NCBI RefSeq assembly: GCF_019083965.1
Contig: NZ_JAHRCY010000028.1
Location: 1 to 64,000, forward strand
Direction of reading: 5' to 3'
DNA from: Catellatospora tritici
GTDB lineage: Bacteria > Actinomycetota > Actinomycetes > Mycobacteriales > Micromonosporaceae
Length of the DNA: 64,000 bases
Under the pieces are notes generated by a model. It saw nothing but the letters and a program-made list of their open reading frames with translations. It searched no databases and had not been told where the DNA came from. Positions 1 through 9,204 of the stretch are shown here, piece after piece (position 1 is the stretch's first letter; every line of letters begins with the position of its first letter). The translations under genes were made by a program, and so were the position numbers.

Positions 1-148
1 ACCTGCGCCGCGGACATTACGAACTCGCCAGCGACCTCGCTCCCGCACGCCGGGTGGCCGCAGCGTTCGCCGAACTCGCCAAGGCGATCTGACCCGAGGG
101 CCTTCACCATGCTCCACCATGCCCGGCGATCCGATAACGCAACAGCGT
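1..148 (+). mobile_element. IS6-family element, right-end remnant
   Basis: The first 92 bases encode the last 29 residues of an IS6-type transposase (ending AAFAELAKAI, stop at 90-92). They match the C-termini of the other IS6 copies in this window. The right terminal repeat follows, ending in AACGCAACAGCG at about 148. The rest of the element lies beyond the window edge, so it cannot be judged intact or not. Confidence 0.85.
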
Positions 149-690
149 CCGACGAGCTCTATGAACATCAGCGGCACGTCCTCGGGCCCGATCACCCGGA
201 TTCACTCAGTACTCGCGGATACCTCGCATTCTGGTGGGGCCGGTCAGGGGAACCGAGCCGCGTCGCCGCCATGCTTCGCGAAGTCTACGAGACTCAGGCC
301 AGGCTGCTCGGCCCGCTTCATCCCGACACACTCGTCATCCAGGGCAACCTCGCTCAATGGCGGGGCCAAGCGGGAGACCACGTGGGCGCGGTCGTCGCGC
401 TCGAGGACCTACTGGCCACGAAGCTGGGCATTCTTGGTCCGAACCATCCACATACGCTCGCGACTCGCGGCATGCTCGCTCACTGGCGCGGTCAGTCGGG
501 CGATCCGGTCACAGCGGCTGCCGAGTTGCGTGCACTCTACGAGGATCTGATCCGGCTGTTCGGCCCCACGCACCCCGAAAGCGCAAGAACGCACAGCTCG
601 CTCGTCCACTGGCGATCCCGGACTCAAATCGCCAACGTGGATGGCGACTACCAACAGCAGCAAGGACAGCGATCCGTAGTCGTCCGGTAG
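109..690 (+). pseudogene. C-terminal fragment of a TPR (NB-ARC/FxSxx-type) protein, truncated by IS6
   Basis: About 180 residues carry four 42-residue repeats of the kinesin-light-chain TPR type. Each has the signature LGPxHPxTLxxRxxLAxWRGxxGD. In actinomycetes such repeats usually form the C-terminal sensor of NB-ARC ATPases. Here no ATPase precedes them: the first repeat begins directly after the IS6 right end, and the only in-frame ATG (109) lies inside the IS sequence. The IS has therefore removed the N-terminal part. A short IS-initiated TPR protein could still be made, but I read this as a remnant. Confidence 0.7.
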
Positions 691-938
691 GTCGGTGCGT
701 CGGCCAGACGTCACAGTGAACGGGCATGACTCGCACTGCCCCCTGTGTGGCACGAAAAGCTATGGTCATGAGGTCCAACATGTATCCGCTTTCGGGCGGT
801 CAGATGACTGCTAAGGGCCGGTGCTGCGGGTTGGGTGCGCTGGCAGAATGCGGACATGGTTGCGATCAGCCGCCGATGCTCCCCGGGGCGCGGCTCCACG
901 CCCGGGCATTCCGTTGCCGAGCGGTCGGCGCGGTCTGA

Positions 939-3905
939 ATGGTGACCGCCTTCAACGCATTCCTGTCGTACAGCCGCGACGATGCCAAGGTCGCCGCGAT
1001 GCTTCAACGGCGGCTGGAGCGCTATGGTTCGTCACGCCTGTTCAGGCGCAAGGTGCGAGTGTTCCGGGATCAGACCAACCTGCGATCGGATGGCTCGCTG
1101 ACCGACGCGTTGTTTGACGCCATGGGCCGGTCCGACTGGTTCATCCTGCTCGCGTCGGAGAGCTCGGCTGGCTCGGCGTGGGTCACGCAGGAACTGCGGT
1201 GGTGGATATCCAACAGAAAACATGAAGAGGGCTCACTTGATCGCATCCTGATCGTGCGAGCCGGGGGGATCATCGAATGGCCCGCAGGCGCCGAGGACTT
1301 CGACTGGAGCCGGACCACGGCGTTGTCGGGAGACGTGTTCGAGGGTCTCTTTCCCAGTCCCTGGCTGTGGAAGTCGATCTTCCGGCAGGATTCGCCGGGG
1401 CGTGGCAAGGTCGACCCGGACGCGATTGCGTCGCTGGCCGCGACGATACGCGGTGAGAATAAGGACGCCCTGGAACGGCGCCACCAGCGGATCAGAACGG
1501 CGACTATAAGTGCGATCGTCGTGATTGCGGTGCTGGTCGCGGCGTTGGGAATCTATGTCGTTCGGCAGCGGCAGACAGTGCGGGATGAGCAGGTGCAGCG
1601 GGCGGCGGCGACCCTTACCGCTCTGGCGACGGACAGCCGCACTGATTCGAGCTTGGCCGCGTTGCTGGCGCTGGAGGCACACCATCTCGATCCTTCGGCC
1701 AACACCGTCTCGGCGATGGTCGAACTCGCTCAGCGCAACGGTCCGACAGTACGCACCTTCAGTGCAGATGCCTCAGGCATCGCTGATCTCGTCACCGATA
1801 CGGACGGTACCGCGTTCGTTGCTGGGCGGGATGGCGGAGTGACCGTGTGGAATCTACAACGCGGTGAGCTCCTCGGCGAGTACAAGACCGATCAGGCGAT
1901 CATCAAGCTGGCCTTCGACGACGAGCAAGATCTGTTGACGGGCATCGACCGCAGCGGCACTGCATGGTTGTGGAGCAGGAACGACGACAACCGACTAGCT
2001 GAGCTCGAGCGGCTGAGCTCCTCAGCGCCGACTGCCGACTTCGCGGCAGTCGGGTTCGGGTTCATGAGCAGCGGCGCACGGGTGTTCGCGGCGGACTCAT
2101 CCGGCCGCATCATCGTTTGGGACATCACGACGGGAACCGTCCTGTCAGATGCCTCACTGGCCACCTACCGGAGCACCGACGGCCATGACCTCTCGGGCGT
2201 GAGTATTCGGTCCGGCAGCCCAGTCAGCAGCACCTTCGTGCAGGGCACCACGTTCCTGCTCGTAACCGATCAATCAGACGTGCTGCTCGTCGACGCTGAC
2301 CACGCAACAGTCGGCGTCGCGGTACGCAACAGCGATCTACCCGCATCCGCCACGGTCGCGGCCACTGTGCCCGACACCGATTCGAAAGTAATTGTTGTCG
2401 GAACCACGGAAGGCGCGGTTCTGTGGGACCGCAGACGACACAGTCGGATCGCCTATCCTCTTGGGGGCGTCACCGACGCCATCACGTCGGTTGCGGCGAG
2501 TGGCAATGGCACCGTCCTGGCGCTCGGATCGAAAGCCGGCACAGCGCTGGTGCCTCTGCGCAACCAATCCGTAGTGCGCTATCTCATCGACACGGGCGAT
2601 CCGATGCCCGTACCGCCAGCGCTCCCGCGTGCTGAACCAGTAGGTCGCTCTGCGGCGATCCTGGCCTTCGGAAACTTCACCTCCGCACTTGCTGTCGCCC
2701 ATGGTGACGGCACCGTGTCACTCCTGGACGTGGACAACCGTCGCCTCTCCTATCAGGCCGCCCGGGGATCGGCTGTCGTGGCGTTCGATCCGCGCGGAAA
2801 CCTACTTCTGGGCGACAAGACCACCGGCGGCGGTGGGGTCTCCGTTGTCCGCGTAGTTCGTCCTGGCGCGGCGAAGCCGATCGAAGCCTACGCGGGGGAG
2901 AGCTACGAGGCATGGTTCGACATCGTTTACCAAGGCTGGGTCTATGAGAGCGTGGTTGAGTACGCCATGCCTGTCACCTCGGGAGGATACCGCCAGAGTC
3001 TGGTGCTCACCGGCGCTGCCGTGGGGGAGGATTGGGTTGCTGCCGCTGGGCAGGTGAGCAAGGGACGCTCGGCAGTCCTGGTCTGGCGCGTCGATGATCC
3101 GGTTCCGACCTACCTGACGGTTGCCGGCATGACGGCTGTTGACGCACTGGGTGGCTCAGCCAGCGCGCGCATGGTGGTCGCCCGTGGTGCGAGCGAGATA
3201 GCTGGTTGGAGCATCGACAGTGTCGAGCCGAAATTCGTCATCTCGGTCGGTGCGGGCAGTGGTCTGTCCGTGTCGCAGCGCGGGACCCTGGCGGTCACCA
3301 CTGTCACGGCTGCCACGCCCGGCTGTGGGTCGGCCCTCGCCGGGCGGCGTTCCCTGGTTGTTGTCGACTTGGCGAGCGGTGCCTCCTGCACCTACGACGT
3401 CGGGCCTGGCCTGACGGCCGCCGCTGTCAGTGCCGATGCCTCGCAAGTCGCCACGGCGAACGCGAACGGCCTGGTCCTACGTGACTCGAAGGACATGACG
3501 GTCGTGCGCAGCATTCCGCTGGACCTGGGAGGCGGCCAGACGCAGCTGGCCTTCAGCCCCGACGGAAAGCGTTTGGCCGCGTCCCTGGCGGACGGCCGAA
3601 TACTGATCGTCGACACCGGCACCGGCACGCTGGCGCTACCGCCGCTGATAGATCCCATCGGCCGGGCGAGTGGAGCCATTGCCTGGAGTCCGGACGGTCA
3701 GACCCTTGCCGCACTGGCCGCCTCTACCGACCGTGCGGAAAGCAGCGTCGATTTTCATACGAACCTGTGGCGCGTCGGGACGATCTCCTGGAATACGCAG
3801 ATGTGCAGCCTGGCTGGGCGTCGTCTCACGGCTGACGAGTGGAAGACGTATGTGCCTGCGGAAGCAGGCCTTGAGTACACGCCGGTGTGCGAGTCCTTCG
3901 AATGA
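939..3905 (+). CDS. TIR-domain membrane protein with C-terminal beta-propeller
   Basis: 988 residues. Residues 4-135 form a TIR domain: NAFLSYSRDD near the start, FRDQTNL after it, and SAWVTQEL, whose glutamate (about residue 85) sits where catalytic TIR NADases carry theirs. A hydrophobic segment at 191-209 is followed by the RAAATLTALA...ALLALEAHHL linker common in actinomycete TIR/WD40 proteins. From about 260 onward come degenerate WD40-like blades (VTVWNL, IIVWDI, LVWRVDDP), ending in CSLAGRRLTADEW, the usual tail of this group. The predicted topology is TIR inside and propeller outside. The downstream lipoprotein starts only a few bases after the stop, so the two are probably co-transcribed. 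NAD cleavage is inferred from the family, not shown. Confidence 0.85.
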   Translation: MVTAFNAFLSYSRDDAKVAAMLQRRLERYGSSRLFRRKVRVFRDQTNLRSDGSLTDALFDAMGRSDWFILLASESSAGSAWVTQELRWWISNRKHEEGSLDRILIVRAGGIIEWPAGAEDFDWSRTTALSGDVFEGLFPSPWLWKSIFRQDSPGRGKVDPDAIASLAATIRGENKDALERRHQRIRTATISAIVVIAVLVAALGIYVVRQRQTVRDEQVQRAAATLTALATDSRTDSSLAALLALEAHHLDPSANTVSAMVELAQRNGPTVRTFSADASGIADLVTDTDGTAFVAGRDGGVTVWNLQRGELLGEYKTDQAIIKLAFDDEQDLLTGIDRSGTAWLWSRNDDNRLAELERLSSSAPTADFAAVGFGFMSSGARVFAADSSGRIIVWDITTGTVLSDASLATYRSTDGHDLSGVSIRSGSPVSSTFVQGTTFLLVTDQSDVLLVDADHATVGVAVRNSDLPASATVAATVPDTDSKVIVVGTTEGAVLWDRRRHSRIAYPLGGVTDAITSVAASGNGTVLALGSKAGTALVPLRNQSVVRYLIDTGDPMPVPPALPRAEPVGRSAAILAFGNFTSALAVAHGDGTVSLLDVDNRRLSYQAARGSAVVAFDPRGNLLLGDKTTGGGGVSVVRVVRPGAAKPIEAYAGESYEAWFDIVYQGWVYESVVEYAMPVTSGGYRQSLVLTGAAVGEDWVAAAGQVSKGRSAVLVWRVDDPVPTYLTVAGMTAVDALGGSASARMVVARGASEIAGWSIDSVEPKFVISVGAGSGLSVSQRGTLAVTTVTAATPGCGSALAGRRSLVVVDLASGASCTYDVGPGLTAAAVSADASQVATANANGLVLRDSKDMTVVRSIPLDLGGGQTQLAFSPDGKRLAASLADGRILIVDTGTGTLALPPLIDPIGRASGAIAWSPDGQTLAALAASTDRAESSVDFHTNLWRVGTISWNTQMCSLAGRRLTADEWKTYVPAEAGLEYTPVCESFE

Positions 3906-3919
3906 CCAGAGGGGGTTTG

Positions 3920-5056
3920 ATGATCCAGACCGGGCGAGTCACGTTGGCGCTGGCCGTCGGGTTCGTCCTGGCGGCGACCATGATGTCGGGGTGTGACGAG
4001 TCGGAGCAACCTGGCTTGGCCGGCGTCTCGTCGGTCAGCCCAACCAAGGTATCGCCTCCCGATCAGGCACTTGTCGCCTACCTTTCGGCAGATGGCTTGT
4101 GGACGGCGACGGCTAATGGCACCAAGGTCAAGGTTGCGACATTCCATCCGGAATATGAAGGCGTTGATGTCGGCGGGCCGGGGTGGCTCGGCGGTGGGAA
4201 GTATCTGGCCTGGTCGACGGGCAGGCAGATTCACGTGCACACCATTGCGGACGGCCACCAGCAGATCTGGAACTGTTCCTGTTCCGGAATGACGATCTTC
4301 AATGACAAGATTGCCGCAATCAGCCTCGACGGTTCCGCGCTGTACCTGTTCACGCCTGGTGCACAGCGGCCGGAACTGCTCAGGTTGCACGGTGACCGGG
4401 TACCGGCGGACGGCACGTCGATCCTTGCCGCATCAAGAACCCACGCCGTCGTGACCGGATGGGACCCGCGCGAGAAGAACGACCTTTCCTCCGGCCCGCG
4501 GATCTACGTCGTGGACACAGATGGCTTGTCCCGGTATGTCGACCGGCTCGAATCGGCGTTCGAAGTGTTCGACGCTCGCCTCACCCACGTCATCAACGAC
4601 CATGCCTACCTCGCGACGCGACTCACTACCGACGGCGGGCTGCGCGCCGACGGGATCCTCGACGCTGACCTGACCCATGGCACCGTGCGTCGGATCGAGT
4701 CCCCGGAGTCACTCGGAGACATCTATGTGGTCGGGCTCGGTCGGATGTCAGACGACACACCGGTCGCGTCGATCGTACCCGCGATACATCGCGACGATGA
4801 CGCCCAGGAGCCGCCACAGGCCGCCACCGTCTACACGATCAAGGGCACCGCGATGAGCCCTTCCACCACACACTGGCTGAGCGAATGGACGATGAACGCT
4901 GGCACTGTCTTCCAGTTGGAAGGCGACAAGGTTGAGTTCGACCTGGTCCACCACCCGGCTGGTCGGCTGACGGGCCGCTTGTACCTACATACCGACACCG
5001 GTGAAGTTCTTGTCGCTGACGAGGTGGTCGCATTCGTCCCTCGCGAAGAGAATTAG
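3920..5056 (+). CDS. Propeller-like lipoprotein of unknown function
   Basis: I start at ATG 3920, which has AGAGGGGG five to six bases upstream; ATG 3902 overlaps the previous stop and is an alternative. The first 23 residues form a lipoprotein signal: one Arg, a hydrophobic core (LALAVGFVLAA) and a lipobox-like MSGC. The mature protein (about 355 residues) has short repeats such as LVAYLSADGLWTATANG, resembling the blades of an exported beta-propeller. It follows the TIR/propeller gene almost without a gap, so it is likely its extracellular partner. I cannot name a family. Confidence 0.75.
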   Translation: MIQTGRVTLALAVGFVLAATMMSGCDESEQPGLAGVSSVSPTKVSPPDQALVAYLSADGLWTATANGTKVKVATFHPEYEGVDVGGPGWLGGGKYLAWSTGRQIHVHTIADGHQQIWNCSCSGMTIFNDKIAAISLDGSALYLFTPGAQRPELLRLHGDRVPADGTSILAASRTHAVVTGWDPREKNDLSSGPRIYVVDTDGLSRYVDRLESAFEVFDARLTHVINDHAYLATRLTTDGGLRADGILDADLTHGTVRRIESPESLGDIYVVGLGRMSDDTPVASIVPAIHRDDDAQEPPQAATVYTIKGTAMSPSTTHWLSEWTMNAGTVFQLEGDKVEFDLVHHPAGRLTGRLYLHTDTGEVLVADEVVAFVPREEN

Positions 5057-5176
5057 CGACTCAATGAACTGGTTGCGGTCAGGCGAGACGCGTCGTGCGA
5101 CACGACCTGGCCGTCGCGATCGAGGAGCTTCAGAAGCGCTTCGACTCAGGGCACAGCATCGACGGCATGGCTGACG

Positions 5177-5290
5177 GGCGCTGTTGCGTTGAGCGTTGGC
5201 CTGATCGCGGGCAGCCACGAATGCGAACGAGACGAGGACTTCACCGCTCGAGTCTGCCTCGATCACGCCAACGCTCAATGCAACAGCCCC
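5177..5290. mobile_element. Solo IS6 remnant made of two inverted left ends
   Basis: 5177-5209 reads GGCGCTGTTGCGTTGAGCG..., an IS6 left end pointing right. 5210-5290 is the reverse complement of another left end, including the first transposase codons, and finishes ...CAATGCAACAGCCCC. The 114-bp unit therefore has two left ends facing each other and no right end or transposase. It resembles an internal deletion product of two head-to-head copies, or an incipient MITE. The preceding 5057-5176 shows only a short open frame cut off by the remnant. Confidence 0.75.
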
Positions 5291-5420
5291 GTCGGAAGTC
5301 CGGCCGCAGCATACCGTCTGGCCAGAACAGCGCCAATTTGACGCCCAGTCCGATGAATGCGACGGCGCAGCCGCGCTGGACGTGCCGCGGCCGGCCTGCA
5401 ATCGGGGCACCAGGCATCGG
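5291..5420 (-). pseudogene. Possible C-terminal fragment of a LysE/RhtB-type exporter
   Basis: Read on the minus strand, this stretch encodes about 30 residues, including AVAFIGLGVKLALF. That resembles the last helix of LysE/RhtB amino-acid exporters. It stops at the IS6 remnant, and nothing else of the gene is present. The match rests on one short hydrophobic segment and is weak. Confidence 0.3.
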
Positions 5421-5426
5421 CGGAGG

Positions 5427-6755
5427 CTACGAACAATCTGCACCGGACTTGTACAGGGGCAGGGACCTGATGGTCGGCGACGAGGGAAGGTTGTCCACGC
5501 TTCCGTCCACCACTGCTGCTCTCATCAAGGCTGCGGACTGAGGGGGAGTGAGCGCGATGAACCAGGCGCGGTATATCCCGCTGTATGGGACTGAAACGCC
5601 ATCGAACCGCCATTCGTTACCGCTCTTTACTCCAGGCGTCGGGAAGGGGAAGTACCGAGAGGAGTTCAGCGGTTGAATCAGCAACCAAAGGCTCCCGTTG
5701 ACCTTGCCCTTGATCGTCACCGACAGGGTGGCCGCGCAGTCGGTCACACTAAATGCGGCCTTGGCGAAGATGTTCACGGGCGCGGAGTCGGATGACTCCT
5801 GGCCGCCTACATAAAGGGCCCGCACGGTGTAGGCGGCGTCTGATCCGAGTTCTGAGTCGTTGACGGCGAAGTTGGTTCCCGCGGCCAAACCGATCAGTTG
5901 CCCGTCTCGATAGACGCGGTAGGCGATGAGCGCGATGCCGCCGACTGGAGGTTCCCAAGTGAGGCGTAGCGCACCGTCGCCGGTGATGGCCTGGGCAAGA
6001 TTCAGGGGCGGGGGCGGTGTCTGCGGAGTGCGTCCTGGTGCCAAGGTCGTGATCGATACGGCTACGCTGTCGATCGACTCCGCGTTGTTTGCAAAGTCGA
6101 CGGCTCGGACGGTATAGCTGATCGGCGATCTAGTGTCACGAGTATCGTCTATATAGTACAGATTTGCGGTTTCGCCGATTTTGATCTTGTTGCGGAAGAC
6201 ACTGAACCGCACGTTCTGCGCAGCTGTTGCTGGTGGAGACCATGCCAGGCCGATCTGACCCCCAGGGAGCGCGTTCACGACAAGGTGCTTCGGTGGCTGA
6301 AACTCGCTGGACTTGGTACGTACCGTGACTGGGACCTGAACTGGCCTGGAGGTCTTTCCCTTGGTGCTGATCGCCTTCAGCGTGTAGACGTAGGCTCCTC
6401 CAGACGACACATCCGTGTCCGTGACGGACGTCGTGCGGCCGGAGAAGATCCGCGTGTCATCGCGGTAGAGCTCGTAGGCGGCGACCTCCTCGTCCCGAGG
6501 AGACGGAGACCAGCGGAGGGTCACGCTGTCGAAAGCCGCATCGGCGGCGAATGAGGCTGGTGGCGGCGGGGTCGGGTCGGGCCAAACAAAGGTAACGGTA
6601 CCAACCACTACGGCAGAGAGGGCCAAGGACCACAAGCGCCGGGTCCTTGACGACGCCAGCCAGGGTTCGAGAGCCGTGTAACACGCGAGGCACGCTCCGA
6701 CCGCAACAATCATTCCGAACAGTTGCGGCTTGAGATCGAAGTTCCCGGCTTGCAC
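5427..6755 (-). CDS. Membrane-anchored protein with three fibronectin type III domains
   Basis: 442 residues from a GTG start. Two hydrophobic segments near the N-terminus (about 15-35 and 42-58) are followed by a PTPPPP linker. Three FnIII domains then follow (about 65-150, 155-240, 255-330). They are recognisable by the VTLRWSPS / IGLAWSPP / LRLTWEPP strands and the YELYRD / FSVFRN / YRVYRD repeats. A C-terminal region of about 105 residues (SVTIKGKVNGSLWLLIQ) is a separate domain I cannot name. FnIII repeats usually serve as spacers in extracellular proteins, so this is likely a surface binding protein. The gene converges on the TIR/lipoprotein pair; its 5' end lies 8 bp from a mobile-element chimera. 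Confidence 0.75.
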   Translation of the reverse strand: MQAGNFDLKPQLFGMIVAVGACLACYTALEPWLASSRTRRLWSLALSAVVVGTVTFVWPDPTPPPPASFAADAAFDSVTLRWSPSPRDEEVAAYELYRDDTRIFSGRTTSVTDTDVSSGGAYVYTLKAISTKGKTSRPVQVPVTVRTKSSEFQPPKHLVVNALPGGQIGLAWSPPATAAQNVRFSVFRNKIKIGETANLYYIDDTRDTRSPISYTVRAVDFANNAESIDSVAVSITTLAPGRTPQTPPPPLNLAQAITGDGALRLTWEPPVGGIALIAYRVYRDGQLIGLAAGTNFAVNDSELGSDAAYTVRALYVGGQESSDSAPVNIFAKAAFSVTDCAATLSVTIKGKVNGSLWLLIQPLNSSRYFPFPTPGVKSGNEWRFDGVSVPYSGIYRAWFIALTPPQSAALMRAAVVDGSVDNLPSSPTIRSLPLYKSGADCS

Positions 6756-6762
6756 GTGTCGA

Positions 6763-7813
6763 TCAATGCTCCCCGGGTGCGAGGTGGAGGGATGTTTGTC
6801 GCAGCTTCCTGAAGCCTGAGGCCATTACAGCCTGGACTGTCAGTTTCCGAGGTCGACTGCACGGGCGACCGGACTCCTCTGCACTACCGGCTGGCGGCCG
6901 ACAGGGCGGTGAACTCGGCGTGAGCCTTGGCGACCGCGTCGGGGCGCCGCTAAGCCATTTTGTGACGGCGAACTCGCCAGCCGCTGTGCCGGGCAAGGCG
7001 CAGCGGATCGGCTCCCGCACGGTATGCCTGGTGGCGAAGCCGCTGCGCAGCGCATGGCTGGACCAGCAGGCGGCGGGGTCGATCTCAGCCAGGTGTGCGG
7101 CGCGGTTGACGATGTATGAGACAGCCTGGCCGGTAAGCCGTCCGTCCGCGGCGCCTCGACCCGTGGCGACGTGGCCGATGACGCTGTGGCAGTGCATGCT
7201 GTCGTAGGCCTTGTCGGCGTGCAGCTTGGCGGGTTTGCGGCGCGGCCAGCCGTGCCGGGAGCGGATCGGGGTGACCGAGTCCAGCAGCGGCAACAGCACG
7301 TGGGTGTCGGCGGTGTTCGCGGCGGAGATCAGTACGGCCAGGGGCAGCCCAGCACGGTCGGACATGACATGGATCTTGCTGCCGGGCTTGCCGCGGTCGA
7401 CCGGACTCGCCCCGGTCAGCTCGCCCCCTTTTGCGCCCGGACACTGATCGAGTCGACCACCGCCGAGACCAGTCCAGCCCACCCTGCGCACCCAGCAGGT
7501 CCAGGACCCGGTAGTGCAGCCTGGTCCACAACCCGGCCGCGGTCTACTCGGTGAACCTGCGGTGCGTGGTGGCACGGCTGACCCCGAACATCGCCATCGG
7601 CAGCGCCTGCCAGGAACACCCGGCCTCGGTCATGTACAAGATCGCGGCCAGGATCGCCCGGTCGTCACGTCTACGCCGCCCGCCGCCCTGCAAGCGCCGC
7701 GGCGCGGGCGGGATCAACGGCGCCGTGATCTCCCACAACCGGTCGGGCACCCATCGAGCAACCCATCCGAATCCACAATCGACATGCTGCATCACATGCC
7801 GCATTAGCACCAC
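6763..7813 (-). pseudogene. IS5-family transposase fused to a tyrosine-recombinase fragment
   Basis: The 5' part (7544-7813) is the IS5 N-terminal domain (PDRLWEITAPLIPPAPRR, GCSWQALP). After a frameshift near 7550 the DDE part continues (GSKIHVMSDRAGLPLA, LHADKAYDS). At about 7190, just after the DKAYD motif, the protein changes character. GRLTGQAVSYIVNRAA and HALRSGFAT follow, the HxLR box of phage-type tyrosine recombinases. The expected IS5 C-terminal glutamate region is missing. The locus is a dead IS5 copy joined to an integrase remnant; the last 230 bases show no recognisable coding. Confidence 0.75.
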
Positions 7814-7847
7814 ATGAGATGGGGTCTTATAACGTGGGCTGACCCCG

Positions 7848-8663
7848 TCACAGATTTGTCGTGGTCACAACCAGCACCGCGGAGTAGCACCCACAGAATG
7901 CCCAGGCGAACCGGTTGAGCCCCATGGCTATCGCGCATCCACCATGGAAGACCACACCGAAGGCGAGAAGGGCCAAAGTCACCGGTGGGGGAGCGATCAG
8001 TACGACGGGGAACGTGCATTCCCAGAGGATGACGGTCCAACACATCAGCCAAGCCAGCCAACGCAGTGTGGCCAATCGTGCCGCCACTGACGGCATGCCG
8101 AAGCCTTCTGTCGCGAGGATACCCACGATAGCCTGGCCGCTTCGCCAGACGGGGGAAACCAGTTTCGCGAAGCCAGAGGCGAAGTACGCGAGACAGAGTT
8201 GAGCGGCGATAAAGACATCTCCGGCGCGTTGGGTCATCGGTCCGGCGCCAGCAAGTAACACCAGAGCGAATGTAACGAGGACCATAAAAGTGAGCTGGTC
8301 TGCGCCGTTGCCGCCGATGCCGCGCCGGAATCGCAAGTATCCTCCGGTGGCCAGGCAGGTCAACACAGCTACCTTGCCGAGAATCGCATACGTGCCGACT
8401 GCCAGCACGGTCGTCGCGGCAGCGGCTTGCGTCGTCATGGCAACCAGCACCGCACGCTCCGCTCCACGGGTGGCCAAGATGCTGGAGAGACGGCCAGTCC
8501 ATCCGCGCCGCTTCCCGGGAGCTGACGTGAGTAGTCCGAGGACAGTTCGCGAGAAGATCCCGCGGTCACCGAATGTGGAGCCTAACCGGACCCCCTCCAC
8601 CGCCTCGATAAGACAGCCGACGAACACGAGCCGGCTCGCGACCGAACCGGCGTCAACGAACAT
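7848..8663 (-). CDS. HTTM/SdpB-like polytopic membrane protein
   Basis: I start at ATG 8663 (MFVDAGSVASRL), which overlaps the end of the upstream gene by about 11 bases. The protein has 271 residues and six or more hydrophobic segments. It contains LAYFASGFAKLVSPVWRSG, followed by the helix with WECTFPVVLI. This layout is that of the HTTM (vitamin-K carboxylase-like) membrane family, which includes SdpB of the sporulation-delaying toxin system. The overlap implies translational coupling. The family assignment comes from recognising motifs, not from a search. Confidence 0.7.
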   Translation of the reverse strand: MFVDAGSVASRLVFVGCLIEAVEGVRLGSTFGDRGIFSRTVLGLLTSAPGKRRGWTGRLSSILATRGAERAVLVAMTTQAAAATTVLAVGTYAILGKVAVLTCLATGGYLRFRRGIGGNGADQLTFMVLVTFALVLLAGAGPMTQRAGDVFIAAQLCLAYFASGFAKLVSPVWRSGQAIVGILATEGFGMPSVAARLATLRWLAWLMCWTVILWECTFPVVLIAPPPVTLALLAFGVVFHGGCAIAMGLNRFAWAFCGCYSAVLVVTTTNL

Positions 8664-9192
8664 CGGCGCACGCCTGCAGCGTTTCCACAACGTGTGGGTC
8701 GGACACGAACGACACTTCAAGCATCCGCTGGCCGGCCAAGCCAGCCGTTCGAACGATCGCGAACTCGCGGGACTGCGTGCCAGCCGACGTCGGTAGATCC
8801 ATGACGATTGCCAGCAGCGCGAGGTATGGGGCGGACAGTGTCACGGTTCGGTCGCCCAGGTTCGTGGCGGTCTTGGCGATCGACTCGCTGAGGTCGTGGA
8901 TTGCCTTGTTCGGAACAAGGTCCGGGTTGTATATCCAACGGCACCATCGCGACCCAAACGGTGTCCGGTATTCCTGCCACGGCAGCCAGCTACCAGCCAC
9001 TTCGTCGCGCCAGAGCAACCGTACGTCGGCTTGAGCCGGGTTCGGTGCGAAGAACGTCCACCGCGGCAGCAATGAAAGCCCGTCCCAACGACGCAGCCGC
9101 TTCACTACCGACCAACCTTCGATCTGGTTGACCGCACTCGCCAGCCACCAGGCGCTAAGGATCATACTCAAAACGACTGGGCCGAGGCCCAT
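8653..9192 (-). CDS. Single-pass membrane protein with RWTFFAPNP motif (SdpA-like)
   Basis: 179 residues. An N-terminal hydrophobic helix (VVLSMILSAWWLASAV) is followed by LLPRWTFFAPNPAQADVRL and a soluble domain. Aromatic-FFxxxP motifs after one helix are characteristic of SdpA-type proteins and of small partners encoded next to HTTM proteins. GGAGG lies five bases before the ATG. The gene begins 12 bp after the upstream small gene and overlaps the downstream HTTM gene, so the three form one operon. The sequence shows no catalytic motif. Confidence 0.65.
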   Translation of the reverse strand: MGLGPVVLSMILSAWWLASAVNQIEGWSVVKRLRRWDGLSLLPRWTFFAPNPAQADVRLLWRDEVAGSWLPWQEYRTPFGSRWCRWIYNPDLVPNKAIHDLSESIAKTATNLGDRTVTLSAPYLALLAIVMDLPTSAGTQSREFAIVRTAGLAGQRMLEVSFVSDPHVVETLQACADVR

Positions 9193-9204
9193 ACCGGCCT
9201 CCAG

